A DNA stretch of 48,403 nucleotides from Nemertoderma westbladi (lineage: Eukaryota; Xenacoelomorpha; Nemertodermatida; Nemertodermatidae), in NCBI GenBank assembly GCA_032718475.1, contig JAUCBJ010001446.1, positions 1-48,403 of the forward strand, given 5' to 3'. The translations under genes and the position numbers were made by a program. The notes under the pieces were generated by a model. The model saw only the letters and a list, made by a program, of their open reading frames with translations. It was not told the DNA's origin and ran no database searches. Positions 11,140 through 22,951 of the stretch are shown piece after piece (position 1 is the stretch's first letter; each line of letters opens with the position of its first letter).

Positions 11140-14100
11140 ATGAAGATTTTTCGTTCTGTAAAACCTTACTTCGTCTGCCCTAGTTCAAACTGTTCGCGAA
11201 AATTCTCCAATTGTAACATGTTACTTCGTCACTTGAACGATTATCAAGGTAGTCATGGAAGTGTTTATATTCAAGATAAGAATATCGTCTCCATTAATGG
11301 AACCGGCACACCAGAACGACCACCACAGCTCTTTGGGACAAGTATTGCAGTTAAAAACGAGCCTCATGTAACCTCTAGCAACAGTAATGAAACACAACAG
11401 GGTAGGCCTACCGGTATAGGTGGGAGTCCAACTCTTGAAAATATAAATCGGCATCGTCATCGAAACAAGGTTTGCTCATTTTGCCAAGTTGAAATCTACA
11501 ACAACCCTGGAATATTATTCCACCATTTCAAGGCTGAACATATAAAAGATTGGCGTTGTTTATTGTGTAAATTGACTATGAGCGACGCATCTCAACTCTC
11601 GAGTCATATAACTCATCATGTCAACATTATATTTAATACTTGCGAAGTTTGTGAGATATCCTTTGATTGTCCTACAAGACTGGCTGATCACATAGAGATC
11701 ATGCATGAAGGTAATTGTGATGTGGATACAAGCGAAGACGATATTAATTTATTAACACCTTTAACGGATCGTGGTCTGGAAATATGGAAGAACTTGCTTC
11801 CTGCAGCCCCTAATGTCAATGTAAACGTACCCGTGGTTGATGCAAGTGCTACCACTAGCTCCATTGGTAACAATGTATCTGACAACTCAGTGGATTTGGA
11901 ATCGGAAACTTCTGATACAACAGTTAAGTTTAAATGCGATGCGTGTGAAACTATTTTTATGGATTTCACAACATTAGTGAACCATAAGATTGAATGCCAA
12001 GGCGATGTTAGTAACAGTCGTTCCAAAGGGGACCTTTATAGAGTAGACGAAGCTCTTCCTAAAGCATCTGGTATTGACAAGCTCTCAGTTGCAGATAAAG
12101 TCAGTCAAAGTGGACAGAAAACTTCTAAATTAACTAAACCTAGTTGTCTCACAATACAGTCTTACGGGTTATTGTGGTGCTATTCATGTAAAAAGAAGCT
12201 GTTGAGTTACAATTGTTTTAAGCCACATTTTGTGAAGCATCACATGACTCAGTCAAAGAATACAGTGTATTGTAAACATTGCAAGTCAACGATTACTTTA
12301 TCATCTCTGTCTCGTCATTTGTATAATCATTGGCGAAATTTGGCCTATGCATGTCCACTATGTGATTTTGGGCAATACAGCACACAATCTTCTAAGTGTC
12401 TTCAAATGCACTTGAAGAACTTGCATAATGTCCACAGGGTGGTATTCCGTAGGGGGAAACATAAAATGATTAATCCTAAACAATTTATCTCACCTTCGAA
12501 TGAAGGTGGTAGAAATATAACCGTTATAAATTTAGCTGAATCTGATGAGAATTGCTCTGATCAAATCACAATCCCTCCTAAATCACATTCTTCCACATTA
12601 ATACCCGCTGAAACAAGCGACTGTATTCTCTCTCACCATATTGTCAGTGATACGCGATGTAGTATTACTGTCAAAGCTTTCGAGAGAATCTTCTGTGTCG
12701 CTTGCAAAGTTTTTCAAGATAGTATGTCATCTCTTAAGTTGCATTTTGTCAACTCTCATATTAATGCCGATGAACGATTTTGCAAACATTGCAACTCTAG
12801 TTTTATGAGCGAAACTAAATTTAACGATCACATTTGGGCCCATATTTATGAATCAAGATTTGCATGCCCACGGCCAAATTGTGGTTTCGCTACCCAAGCC
12901 CCTCCTGCTTTAAAAGCTCATATGTTAAAACACCACAATGTGAGTCATATAACAGTTATAGAAGATGGAACTATTCGCAACCCAGTAAATAACCAACAGC
13001 CAATAAATAACACAACTATCAGTGCTCATATTCAGCCAAACCCCGTTGTTACACACTTATCAGTTCCTCAGGTGACACGGCGCGACCATGACATGAGCAA
13101 ACAAGGATGCATTAGACGTTATAGCTTGATCTGGTGTATTTCTTGTAAAGAGAAGCAGTTGAACTATTCTTCTTATAGGCAACATTTTCAAAAGCATCAC
13201 ATTACTAAGTCAAAGACTAAAGCATATTGTAAACATTGCAAATCAAATATTTCTTTAAATTACCTACAGCAGCATTTGGATAATCATTTGCGGAATTCGG
13301 CTTTCGCATGCCGAATATGTGATTTTGGTCAATACTGCTGCCAAAAACAAAGTATTCTTCAAAAGCACTTGGAGAAAGTCCACAATGTTCGCGGTGAAAT
13401 ATTGTCGAATAAATCACAACCACGCGCTCTACAGTCTATACGAGTTGCGAAAAGATCTTCCAAATTAGTTAAAGATAAACCTAGTGCAGTGGATGCAGTC
13501 ACTTCTAGTGGAAATCAAACAACAACTAAACTTCCTGTTGTTAACACTGATGCTTCAACTTCAAAAGCCTCCTGCGTTATAAAGTCATTTGAGAAAAATA
13601 TATGTATCGCTTGTAAATCTACTCAATTAAGTAAAACTTCTCTCAAAGCACATTTCTCAAACTGTCACACAAAGCCACAAACTAACTATTGCTCGCATTG
13701 CAAGGTTCACTTCTCAACCCAAATTAAATTTGCTGGCCATATCTGGGGACACATCTATAGCTCGAGATATGCCTGCACAACTTGTGATTACAGCACTTCT
13801 TCTAAGAATGCGATAGCGTCTCACATGTTACGGGTCCATAGTGTTCGTAATGTCTCTGTGCTTGAAACTGGTGGTCGAATTGTTTCATCAACACCGAAGA
13901 TGTTGACTCTTGATAATATACCATCTGACGATATTTCCAAATATATTGCCACTTCGGTGGGAAATGGAGTGGGTAATGCCATAGTATCTGATACCAGCAC
14001 TATCGGCATTAACCATGAGACTAGGGGATTACAGTTAGCTCCTAAGCATACGGATGAGGCTGTGTGTATCACGAATCAATCGTGGCCGAAATGGCATTAA
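11140..14100 (+). CDS. C2H2 multi-zinc-finger protein, intronless, 986 aa
   Basis: A single open frame of 986 codons with an in-frame stop nine codons upstream of ATG. The N-terminus has a FVCPSSNC finger, and residues about 110-190 repeat the CSFC, CLLC, CEVC block seen in the protein at 1-2937. Four tandem modules of three fingers follow at about 340-430, 510-605, 660-760 and 810-910. Modules 1 and 3 share WC-x-SCK, YCKHCKS and CDFGQY; modules 2 and 4 share F-x2-CK, H-I-W-x-H-I-Y and A-C. The order is therefore A-B-A-B, implying duplication of an A-B pair. Linkers are Ser/Thr/Asn-rich. Nuclear nucleic-acid binding is expected from the fingers. No KRAB, BTB, ZAD or SCAN domain was recognised. 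Lack of introns suggests retroposition or an intronless family. Confidence 0.9.
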   Translation: MKIFRSVKPYFVCPSSNCSRKFSNCNMLLRHLNDYQGSHGSVYIQDKNIVSINGTGTPERPPQLFGTSIAVKNEPHVTSSNSNETQQGRPTGIGGSPTLENINRHRHRNKVCSFCQVEIYNNPGILFHHFKAEHIKDWRCLLCKLTMSDASQLSSHITHHVNIIFNTCEVCEISFDCPTRLADHIEIMHEGNCDVDTSEDDINLLTPLTDRGLEIWKNLLPAAPNVNVNVPVVDASATTSSIGNNVSDNSVDLESETSDTTVKFKCDACETIFMDFTTLVNHKIECQGDVSNSRSKGDLYRVDEALPKASGIDKLSVADKVSQSGQKTSKLTKPSCLTIQSYGLLWCYSCKKKLLSYNCFKPHFVKHHMTQSKNTVYCKHCKSTITLSSLSRHLYNHWRNLAYACPLCDFGQYSTQSSKCLQMHLKNLHNVHRVVFRRGKHKMINPKQFISPSNEGGRNITVINLAESDENCSDQITIPPKSHSSTLIPAETSDCILSHHIVSDTRCSITVKAFERIFCVACKVFQDSMSSLKLHFVNSHINADERFCKHCNSSFMSETKFNDHIWAHIYESRFACPRPNCGFATQAPPALKAHMLKHHNVSHITVIEDGTIRNPVNNQQPINNTTISAHIQPNPVVTHLSVPQVTRRDHDMSKQGCIRRYSLIWCISCKEKQLNYSSYRQHFQKHHITKSKTKAYCKHCKSNISLNYLQQHLDNHLRNSAFACRICDFGQYCCQKQSILQKHLEKVHNVRGEILSNKSQPRALQSIRVAKRSSKLVKDKPSAVDAVTSSGNQTTTKLPVVNTDASTSKASCVIKSFEKNICIACKSTQLSKTSLKAHFSNCHTKPQTNYCSHCKVHFSTQIKFAGHIWGHIYSSRYACTTCDYSTSSKNAIASHMLRVHSVRNVSVLETGGRIVSSTPKMLTLDNIPSDDISKYIATSVGNGVGNAIVSDTSTIGINHETRGLQLAPKHTDEAVCITNQSWPKWH

Positions 14101-14141
14101 GATATTATTGTTTAAAACATTAGGTTTAATTAATAGAGACT

Positions 14142-14172
<31 letters not shown>

Positions 14173-14352
14173 GGACCCAAATCCCATCTTGGCGAATTAA
14201 TATCCCACCTCAATGTTAAATTCTCAATTTAGGGAAAGGAACAGGTTACACTAGTGACACGTTATTTTAACCAAAACAATAAACTGAAACTCAATAGAAC
14301 AGCGTTACAGTTTCCAATTTCCCCTGGAGAGCGATGAATTTTTATTGCTTCC

Positions 14353-14383
<31 letters not shown>
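14142..14383. mobile_element. Foldback element bounded by G28 and C28
   Basis: Exactly 28 G (14142-14169) followed by ACTGG open the element; CCAGT followed by exactly 28 C (14356-14383) close it. The interior carries GGCGAATTAATATCCC, AACAGGTTACAC and AACCAAAACAATAAAC, which occur in other repeats of this window (3.5, 5.2, 15.8-16.1 and 25.8 kb). No ORF. This is the most complete member of the family here. Confidence 0.75.
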
Positions 14384-15716
14384 GCCTATATGAATTAATA
14401 ATATGATGTATTAACTTTGAAGAACAAAAATGGATGGATATCAGTCCTTCAGGCTCATTCAATCTCGGTACTCCAATCGAGAAATTGTTTATTAATAACA
14501 GGTAGCGTATTTGAAGGTGTGACAGTGGCTAGTACCCAGAATATGTACACACCCCTCCCTAGTTTCCGGCCTTCTGATAAGAATCACTGTTATCAAAACC
14601 GATGTTACTATCTGTTTCTATCTATCTGTGTTACTATCTCTATGTATTTAGATCGAAATTATGTGTTATTTTAACTCAATAATTACTTTTTGGTATTAAT
14701 CTTAGACCCCTCATCTTTAGTTTGGTTAATTATTTAACGTTTTATATATAAATATTACAATTTATATTTTAGCTTGTGTTATTTTACTCGGTGATTGAAC
14801 TATGTTGTTAGTAGATTTATGTCAACGTTTTGGTTAAATTAACTTAGTAAAGGACTGTTTAGTTTGATAACTTTGATTTGCTTACAATTACTAAAATTAA
14901 AGTTGCCATTGGTGATTTAATACGAGTTAAACTCATTTAATGTGATTTTATTATTTTTTTGAGTCAAATTATTTTATTAAGCAGTGCTCTTTATATCACG
15001 TTGTTTCCTAATTTTAATTATATTGTATGTGAATCACTAGTGAATAAATTAGTTCAAAGCACATCATATAATTGAAATATAATTGGTCAGAGACCGGTTG
15101 CATAAACATAGAGCAATCAAATAGATAAGCTAATAACGTATAAGTGAGCAACCAGTATATAATATATGCTTCCCATATAACTTATTAACTTCAACTCATA
15201 TAAGTGTCCATTAATTAAACTTTTTATTTATATATGAAAAAAAACCTAAATATATATATATTCCTACACTCTTAATTTATAAGTTGTGTTGCTTTGCTAT
15301 GGATAAGTTTGGTGAAATTGTGTGAGATATCCGGATATCCGATCGGATATTAAACCGTACTGAACGAGATAAAACTCGCTCTTTAGTTGTTTGTTATCTT
15401 CCTAATTATTTATATCACAAGTCTGGAGTTGTTTATTATTATTTTTAAGGAATATAAATATTTTTAGTTATTACAATAATGAAACATTTTTGCAGTAATT
15501 AATTTTTTACTAAAAAGATAACCTAAAAAATGGAATAATGTCATATTTAGTCTTCCATCTCTTTATATATTTTAAATAATAACACTGAATATCCGGATGG
15601 ATATAGGAATATCCGATGCAACATAGTCTCATATATCCTCCTAACTAATGCTGCATGACTTATTTTTTGCATTTATATCCTGAGGTTGATAAAAGTCATG
15701 ATATTTTTTAAAAAAA
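14384..15716. other. AT-rich non-coding sequence
   Basis: No coding support. CCGGTTGCATAAACATAGAG near 15093 resembles, inverted, a sequence near 16530-16555 (CTCTATTGTCTGCAACCGG). The two could be the ends of an older 1.46-kb transposon into which the 15787-16155 element later inserted. GATATCCGGATATCCG palindromes lie at about 15335 and 15595. Confidence 0.4.
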
Positions 15717-15786
15717 TCAAAAGAATCAGATTTTTTTATTTAAATCAGATTTTTTTTATTTAAATCAGATTTTTTTTATTTAAATC
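15717..15786. repeat. 20-bp TTTAAATCAGATTTTTTTTA tandem repeat, left part
   Basis: Three to four copies of a 20-bp unit. The same unit resumes at 16156-16222, so the array has been split by the inserted 369-bp element. Further right, ATTTAAATCAAACAACCCTG ends at 16435; an outward ACCCTG terminus next to such sequence resembles a hAT-type transposon end. Confidence 0.7.
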
Positions 15787-16155
15787 GGGTGACTACAAAG
15801 CAAAGACCCAAATAACAAAGACCTGTACGAAACACATGTGTTAACTTTCGTTTATTGTTTTGGTTCCCCCAACACGCCTCTGTAACCTGCTCCTTTACTT
15901 TACTAACCTGCTCCTGTAAATGGCAATGGGACCTCACGCCCTTTATGACTTAACGCGACTTTACATCTTTGTTTTGTTCAGGTCCCAAAGAGCGTTAAGT
16001 TACATTGACATTTAAAGGAACAAGTTCGTAAAGGAGCATGTTACAGAGCAGAGGCTTGTTGGGGGAACCAAAACAATAAACGAAAGTTAACATATGTTTC
16101 AAGATCATGCAGGTCTTTATTATTTGGGTCTTTGGTCTTTGTTTTGTAGTCACCC
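15787..16155. mobile_element. 369-bp MITE with about 110-bp inverted repeats and 9-bp TSD
   Basis: The left end GGGTGACTACAAA mirrors the right end TTTTGTAGTCACCC. The inverted arms continue for about 110 bp with small differences through CGTTTATTGTTTTGGTTCCC and GTAACCTGCTCC. ATTTAAATC flanks both sides (15778-15786 and 16156-16164); because the target is itself repetitive, the true duplication could be 8 or 9 bp. The arms share the CCAAAACAATAAAC core with the G28/C28 element. No coding capacity. Confidence 0.8.
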
Positions 16156-16235
16156 ATTTAAATCACTTATTTCATTTAAATCAGTTTTTTTTATTTAAAT
16201 CAGTTTTTTTTATTTAAATCAGATTTTATATGAAA

Positions 16236-17985
16236 ACATTGTGAAGACTTCTGGCTTCATCAATGCACTCTTGTTTAAACGGGATCCTGATCCTTATACC
16301 GAAAAACCGGAATCCCAGCGAAATATCCAATCCCGATTCCGACTTTTTTGGAACTTGATAAAATTCATGATTTTAAAAAAATCAAAAAAATCTGATTTTT
16401 TTATATTTATATGTGATTTAAATCAAACAACCCTGATTTATATTTAAATTAAACTTATAATATTTATATTTGTTGTGGAGTGGTGCAACTGACTAAGTTA
16501 AATGTACTTAGCTTAAAGTTAACTTTTCTTAGAGCGACTCTATTGTCTGCAACCGGGCCTGTTAATTCATAAACAAACATATTATGCATCTCTAAATATA
16601 TAAAAGGCTCTACTGCCTTCGCCCTTAGTATCGATTCCTAACTTCAGTAGTATTCATGATCACGGCTATATGCTGTACTTATATTTATTTACTAGAGTGG
16701 CGCTAAAAGTGTCAACGTAAATGTGCAAGCTGGGAATTCCATTACAGTTTATTAAAAGGCTATTTTGCTACAAATAGGTCTACTCCAAACTTGTTTTAAC
16801 TTAGTTTTATTTTCTTCCAGTCATGTATTCCGTGCAGTGTAATGTAATTGCTTGAAATTCACTAAGATAATATGAGCAGAAAGAAACGTCATGTTGCTTT
16901 TAAATCTTTTAAATTTATTTTATTTCTGCAATCACGTTATGGCATTCGCATTAACGCCATACTAAGTATTTTGATAGAGAATTATAGTTTACTATATTAT
17001 ATTGTTGTATGATTTGCAGTATCCTTTTCCGATTTACTATAGTCACCACACCACCATGTGTCGGTCGCGTTGTATTTTATATCTTTAATTTCTCTGTGTA
17101 AAATGTGTAAAAATAAATATAGGCCTATATTATTTATAATTAATGTGGTTGGTGATTGTTTCTTGTCTATTGTACCTACGGACACCATTATATCGTTGAA
17201 TATTTATTTACTTTCACTTTTATTGATTTATCATTGAGGAGAAATGCGGTGAGGTGGGTGGTATATTATTGGCCTCGATTATAATATAATGACTTGGACT
17301 TCTAATAATATATATTTACACCCAAACAATCCAATTTAAATAATGGGTGTAAACAGATGGTAAGGTCGAAGTATCCACTCCGTAAAGCTGCCTTGTCCAC
17401 TCAAGCTTCACCTTTGTGAGACACGTGTGTCAAAGCAAAGCAGGGAAAAGGAAATTCACAGAGCATGAATATATCGACGTAATAAATGGCCGGCTTTTCG
17501 CTTTATTCATTTTAGTTATGTAGGCCTAGAAGAGCTAAAACTAACTGAGTAGGGGAATTTTAGCGCCATTTTCATGTCGCTAAAATTATGCTAACAATAG
17601 AAGAGATAGCGGGGTTTTAGCGACTAAGTGGTGGATGATATACTGTATTCCTCCACAAGGTACCCCAGGAAACAAATGACATTCCTTGAAGAAATTGAAT
17701 GTTAGTATGGTGGTAATTTTTCCCCCACGAATTGACGACATTACCAGTGTCTATCATGAAAGGTAAGGATTCGAGCCCTCGTTAATTTTGCATATTATTA
17801 AGACATTAATCGTAAACAAACCGATGTTGAAAATTGAAAAACCGATATGTATACTTGTGGGATTATTTCACTGTTAAGTAGATATCTACAGTACCACATA
17901 AAAAATCTTTCTAAATCCGACGTTTTTTGCCTTGATTTGTAGTAGTTGTACTATGCCTATTTCCTATAATAGTTATAATTTCACT
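16236..17985. other. Non-coding AT-rich sequence
   Basis: No gene recognised. 16356-16435 resembles 15690-15725 (AAAATCAAAA…AATC) and ends in the possible hAT-like terminus. The rest is low-GC single-copy-looking DNA with frequent stops in all frames. Confidence 0.5.
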
Positions 17986-17989
17986 GGAG

Positions 17990-18062
17990 TTTCCATTGGC
18001 GCAGTGGTCAGATAGGGTAAGGCGTTGGTTACATTCTAGGTAGGTCAGGGGTTGGAATCTGG
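17990..18062 (+). mobile_element. tRNA-derived SINE-like head
   Basis: TGGCGCAGTGGTC (A-box-like) lies at 17997-18009 and GGGTTGGAATC (B-box-like) at about 18049-18059. The spacing fits an internal RNA polymerase III promoter. The segment does not fold into a canonical tRNA and lacks a plausible acceptor stem, so it is a tRNA-related repeat rather than a gene. A related head occurs at 36471. Confidence 0.5.
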
Positions 18063-18779
18063 ATCGGAAAATTTGTATTTTGGGCTATTAAATTTTCGGT
18101 TTCATTAAACTAGATAAACCAATGGGGTGCGTACAACACCTGGAACGATGGGTTGGGCCAATCATAGGGCACTTAATAATTTATTGCTCCAATGTGCGGC
18201 CATAGAATGTTGTCGAATGTTCTAGTTGATTCCTTGCCTAGGATTTGCTATATAAGGGGCAGTTTGTCCTTCGGTTATCACTAATAATTAGTTATTATCA
18301 CGCGCTTAGTTTTCACTTATCTCTCTTACTTTAGTTTAGTTCCCTTTGTTATTTTGTAAAGTCAAAGTTTGATAAGTCTTTGTAATTACGTTAAATATAC
18401 TGCAAACTCTCAGCCATGTAGTTTTAACGTATCTATCTTGGGACAGCCAAACGCTTCGGAGAATGGCTGCCTAGACCGTTAGGCTTCAGCAACGCAAGGG
18501 AAAGATGTCCACGACGCATTAGAAAGCCCACATTATTTTCGCCCATCCATTTGAGAGTATGTCTCATTGCCAGAAAGCGCCCACATCAGAGGAAGGTAAG
18601 ACTTTGTTTGACGCCCTTGCCCGCCGTAAGACCTTAGATCAGGGTAAAGCGTGACGCCGTCCTGGGACGCCGTAAAAATTTAGGATTAAATATCTCAGAT
18701 TCAGACAGGAAAAAACCGGGTCAACCTGTATCTCCTACAGGTGCGAGCTGTTGCTGTTCGTCAGTACGCGCATCAGTAG
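18063..18779. other. Non-coding; TATA-bearing stretch upstream of the LINE remnant
   Basis: CTATATAAGGGGCAG at about 18249 followed by an AT-rich stretch and TTACGTTAAATATACTGCAA could be a promoter or a solo-LTR-like piece, but no partner copy exists here. Frames at 18550-18660 are partly open but could not be tied to the reverse transcriptase. Confidence 0.35.
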
Positions 18780-20654
18780 GCTGCATCTAGGTCCCTGAAC
18801 AGGCAGTACTCTGTTAATCTACAGGAGCTAATAAACCAACAGGTTGATGCCATCAATGATGCTGATGACAGCAGGCAATCATCCCAGGCATGGAAATCGA
18901 TCAATCTGCTTACTGGGCGGAAAAGCCAACCAACCACCAAGGTTAAGGCTGAATCACCAGCCGATCGCCTCAATGGTTGGAAAGCCCACTTTGAAAAGCT
19001 CCTCAATAATGACAGGGTATTGCCTGATAACTTTATAGAAGTAAAGGTGTCTGAGTCTGTACTCCCAGATATTCCCATTGGCGATATCTCCTTTGCAGAA
19101 GTGAAGGCTGCTGCAAAGAGCATTAAGACCAATCGTGCCAGTGGAGTAGATGGTGTTCCCCCTGAGGTCTTTAAAATACCTGAGTGTTTAAAGCTCATCT
19201 ATCCCATCATAGTAGACATGTACCGTACAACAAGAGTCCCACAAGAAATGAAAACAAATAAGTTGGTGCCAGTTCCCAAGAAGGGCAACCTAACACTCTA
19301 TGGTTCTTTTCGGGGAATCTCATTGATCTCGATTGCTGCAAAGCTATACAATAGGATTCTATTAAATCGCATCAGGGATCCCATTGAGAGACTGCTCCGT
19401 GGAAATCAGAATGGGTTCCGTAAAGGTCGTGGGACCATGGAGCCCATTTTGGCACTTAGAAGGATAATTGAAGAATTATCAAAAAAGAAAGACAGGCATC
19501 TGGCTGTTATCTTTGTTGACTTCTTCAAGGCCTTTGATTCAGTCTCTCGCTCACGTATGTTCAGCATAGTTTCATTATATGGGATTCCTGGTGAAATTAT
19601 TGCAGCAATCAGATCAGTATACGATGGTTCGACAACATTTGTGTCTACTGTTGACGGTGACACAGAACCATTTGAAGTGTTATGGGGCGTCCTCCAAGGA
19701 GACACACTTGCACCATTCTTGTTCATTATTGTGGTTGACTATATCCTACGCATGTCCTTAGATCATTATAATGATGATGGGGTGATGATAACTCCACCTA
19801 CTGGCTCCAGAAGTCGAGGAAATCCTGCCAAGTACCTAACTGATCTAGACTTTGCTGATGACTTAGGAGTACTCTCAGAATCATTAGAGGGAGCCCAACG
19901 GCTCCTCAGCTCATTAGAACATGCTGCTTCTAGTGTTGGTCTTTTTATTAACTCCAGAAAGTCCAAAATTCTGACAGTTAACTTTGAAAGTCCTCAGCAA
20001 GTCTCTGATCGGATGGTATGCTTGAGCATGTGGACACGACTTCTGTTACCTGGGATCATGGATCCGGAAGTCAGGTGAGGACCTTCTAATACGTAAGGGA
20101 AAGGCATGGGCAGCCTTGAATAGGCTTTCCAGGATTTGGAAGTCACCGAGAATTAATCGGAAACTTAAGGTCCGATTATTTAGAGCAGCAGTAGTTCCAG
20201 TACTCCTCTACGGGAGTCCATGCTGGGCTCTAACTGCTGAGGACACCAAATCTCTGGATGGCACATTCACAAGAATGCTACGCCGGGTTCATTGTGTCAA
20301 GTACAATGCACACATCTCCAACCAGACACTATATAACATTGGAGGTGTCTCATTGGTTCCCCCAAGCTTGACACTAGAACAAAATCGCCTCCGCTTTGCA
20401 GGACATTGCTTTCGCCGTGAGGACCAGCCAGTGCATAATCTTGTACTTTGGCAGCCTCATGGAGTGAATAAGCATGGTGGACAGCCCCCCATGACTTTCT
20501 TGAGACGCATCTTAAAGGACACTGGCCTTAAAGATCCGGATGATCTAGCAAATGTCATGGGTGATAGGGAGTTGTGGTGGTGCAATTTTGTTGACAAGCC
20601 GGCACAGCATTCTTAAAAATGCAGCTGCAATGCAGCATGCCGATCCTAGTAGTA
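18780..20654 (+). pseudogene. Non-LTR retrotransposon (LINE) reverse transcriptase, 5'-truncated and frameshifted
   Basis: Frame 1 is open from 18780 (TAG at 18777-18779) to about 20040 and holds a reverse transcriptase. It shows NRASGVDGVPPEVFK, FRGISLISIAAKLYNRIL, NGFRKGRGT, the D of FVDFFKAFDS, GVLQGDTLAPFLF and the catalytic box FADD at 19851-19862 (the usual [FY]xDD). Around 20030-20045 the frame shifts. The other frame carries YLGSWI and the C-terminal domain: LLYGSPCW, RMLRRVH, LRFAGHCFRR, LVLWQPHG, ending at 20616. No endonuclease domain is visible, so this copy is truncated. The last 57 bp recur inside the LTR element at 28927-28983, marking the probable 3' end at 20654. Clade not assigned. 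Confidence 0.85.
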
Positions 20655-22951
20655 CGCGCAAGTACACATAGGTGCGAATAGCACGCTCTATAATTTGGTG
20701 ATTTGCAGTACTGACAGTATAGTACCGGTTAGCTTTTTAGGCCTTATAGATTGACTGACCTGTCTGATTCCAAAATATTTGATCAGGCAAGAGACATTTT
20801 TCTGCTACCGGCACATGTGTGGCCTTGGGAGGTTTACTAACATCCTACCGCGCCCTTGCCACGTACTGATAGGTATTTACAGCTAACCACCGCAGTAACA
20901 ACGTTCTAGAATAAATTTGTATACCAGATCAGCTAACATACGGTAGTAAATTAAAACCCATTCTCTTATCTCACAATCAGAATCTGGTATTAGTGCCGAT
21001 CACGGGTGTAGTTACTAACACCGTAATTGCCCGGTTGAGTTTTTAATGAAAGAGGAGAGAGCCCTTTTGACGTCAGTTTGTAAGTATTGCGCCTACAGCG
21101 TGCGACTAGCTTATTCAAGTAGCTAGCGCCCGGTATTGTTATTTTGATTAAATCACTAAAACCTAGTATAACGCATAAAGGCGATACACCAAAATTGTTT
21201 TATTCGTAACACACACACACACACACGCGTCTTGAGATCCACTAGCTACCAACTATCAGTAGGAAGTATTGTATTATTTGAGGAGTTATTTAGTATTTGT
21301 TTTATTCAGGCATAGAGGCACCCTTTTGACTGCGATTTTCCTGTCGGCAGTATTGTTACGCTAGTTTGTTGACCCACTAGCTCGTTATACATAAATCACA
21401 CCGCGGCAAGTTTACAGTATTTAGGTCCATTAGTGATAGTTAGGATTCGCTGCGCGGGGATTGTTTTCCCGTGAGTTTGGTCTGTATCTGTAGACTGTAG
21501 GCCTACATCTGCCTCACCGGTTAGACGCCGGGTATCCTGTTTGTCTAGTTAGCCCCGGGCATTTGATTCGCCCACGTATTAGAATAGACATCAGGCTCCG
21601 TCCCCTCTCCAGTAGTAGTTTGTGTACTTAGTATCTGTTTATTTAGTTAGACACCCTGGACTGGGATTTCTTGTCAGATACTGTACGAGCCCGTATACAC
21701 TGCTGGTACACAGTAAGGTACTTCGTTACTAGGATCCGGTAGGCGGTATACTACTGCACTTATCAGTAGGAGATACTATATAAATTAGTTTAGTATCGTT
21801 TAGATCTGTACGCCCTGATAAGTGCGTGCGCACTTATCAATACTGTATTATAACAATGGAGTTTAGGTGAGGACGAAACAAAGATATTGAATGGGAGAAT
21901 CTTTTAGGCTCGTTAAGCCAAGGAATGCTGTTCACCACCATGGGTGATCTTCCATAGTAAACCCTTCAACTCTGTTTCCCCAAGTTGCCTTGGTTCCCAT
22001 TTATCGACCACTGAAGGATGAAAGCCGGGGTTGGGCTAGGCTGAAACGAAGATATTATATAATGTGATGTAGGTAGGCCGTAATACTGTATTATACGCCC
22101 TCATAATAGTGTAACTGAATAAGTAATAAATTGATACGCCCTCATAATAGTGTAACTGAATAAGTAATAAATTGATATATTTTAATTAGAAACTCGGTAC
22201 GTCTTCTTACACGGGCTTGCACGGTCTTTTAGTTAATGTTTATTAAGTCCAAGTAACAAAATAGTAGGGCAGACATCCTGTAATACTAAACTAATTATTC
22301 TATCAACCCATTAAATTATTATCGGCCTACCCATTAATTAGCAGGTAGGCCCCTACAGTATATTACAGTAATTCAACTATATACCCATTAGTACTGTAGG
22401 ATGAGAGAGGGAGACTTGACTTTAGGGGAGACTTGATTTTTTTTAATAACTCAAAAACTATTGTAAATTATTTGACAATACCACACAAAAATGTGTAAAA
22501 TACATGTTGGCTACACCCGCGCAACAATGTTTTACCTTTTGGTTATTTTTTGTTTTATTGTCAATAAACGTTTTCTGGGTTCAACGGTAAATTTTTGCCC
22601 TTTACAACGAATGGAAACTCGCATCCTTATTTTACTGTATGTTAATTGTAATTCACAACATGTGTTGACTAATTATTGCACTATCCTGCCATATATTGTT
22701 TTCCAGTTTTGGTTCAGCCGTTTTGAAATTATATCAATTAATACAAAAAAAAGCCCATGTGGGGAGACATGACGCCCGAGTGTGAGGGAGACTTGAAGCC
22801 TTCAATGCTGACGTCTACCTAGAGATACACCCACGTAGATAACCATTACACCAGAGCACTCCAACTAGTTGATTGGCACTTACACAGACCAAGCTATGAA
22901 TGGAATGTGAATACAATGGAGTGTAGCCAGAGAGAGAGAGAGAGGGTGTTC
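20655..22951. other. Non-coding sequence with simple repeats
   Basis: No gene supported. It contains (AC)9 at 21209-21226, a tandem 41-bp duplication at 22093-22174 and (GA)n at about 22929-22944. GGGAGACTTGA occurs at about 22410 and 22790, perhaps two ends of a repeat, but in the same orientation. Confidence 0.5.
22093..22174. repeat. Two tandem copies of a 41-bp unit
   Basis: ATACGCCCTCATAATAGTGT and the following 21 bases are repeated exactly, back to back (starts 22093 and 22134). A recent local duplication; no coding meaning. Confidence 0.9.

Noticed and set aside
17990-18062. A functional tRNA gene
   Set aside because: A- and B-box-like sequences are present, but acceptor and anticodon stems do not pair; better read as SINE-derived.
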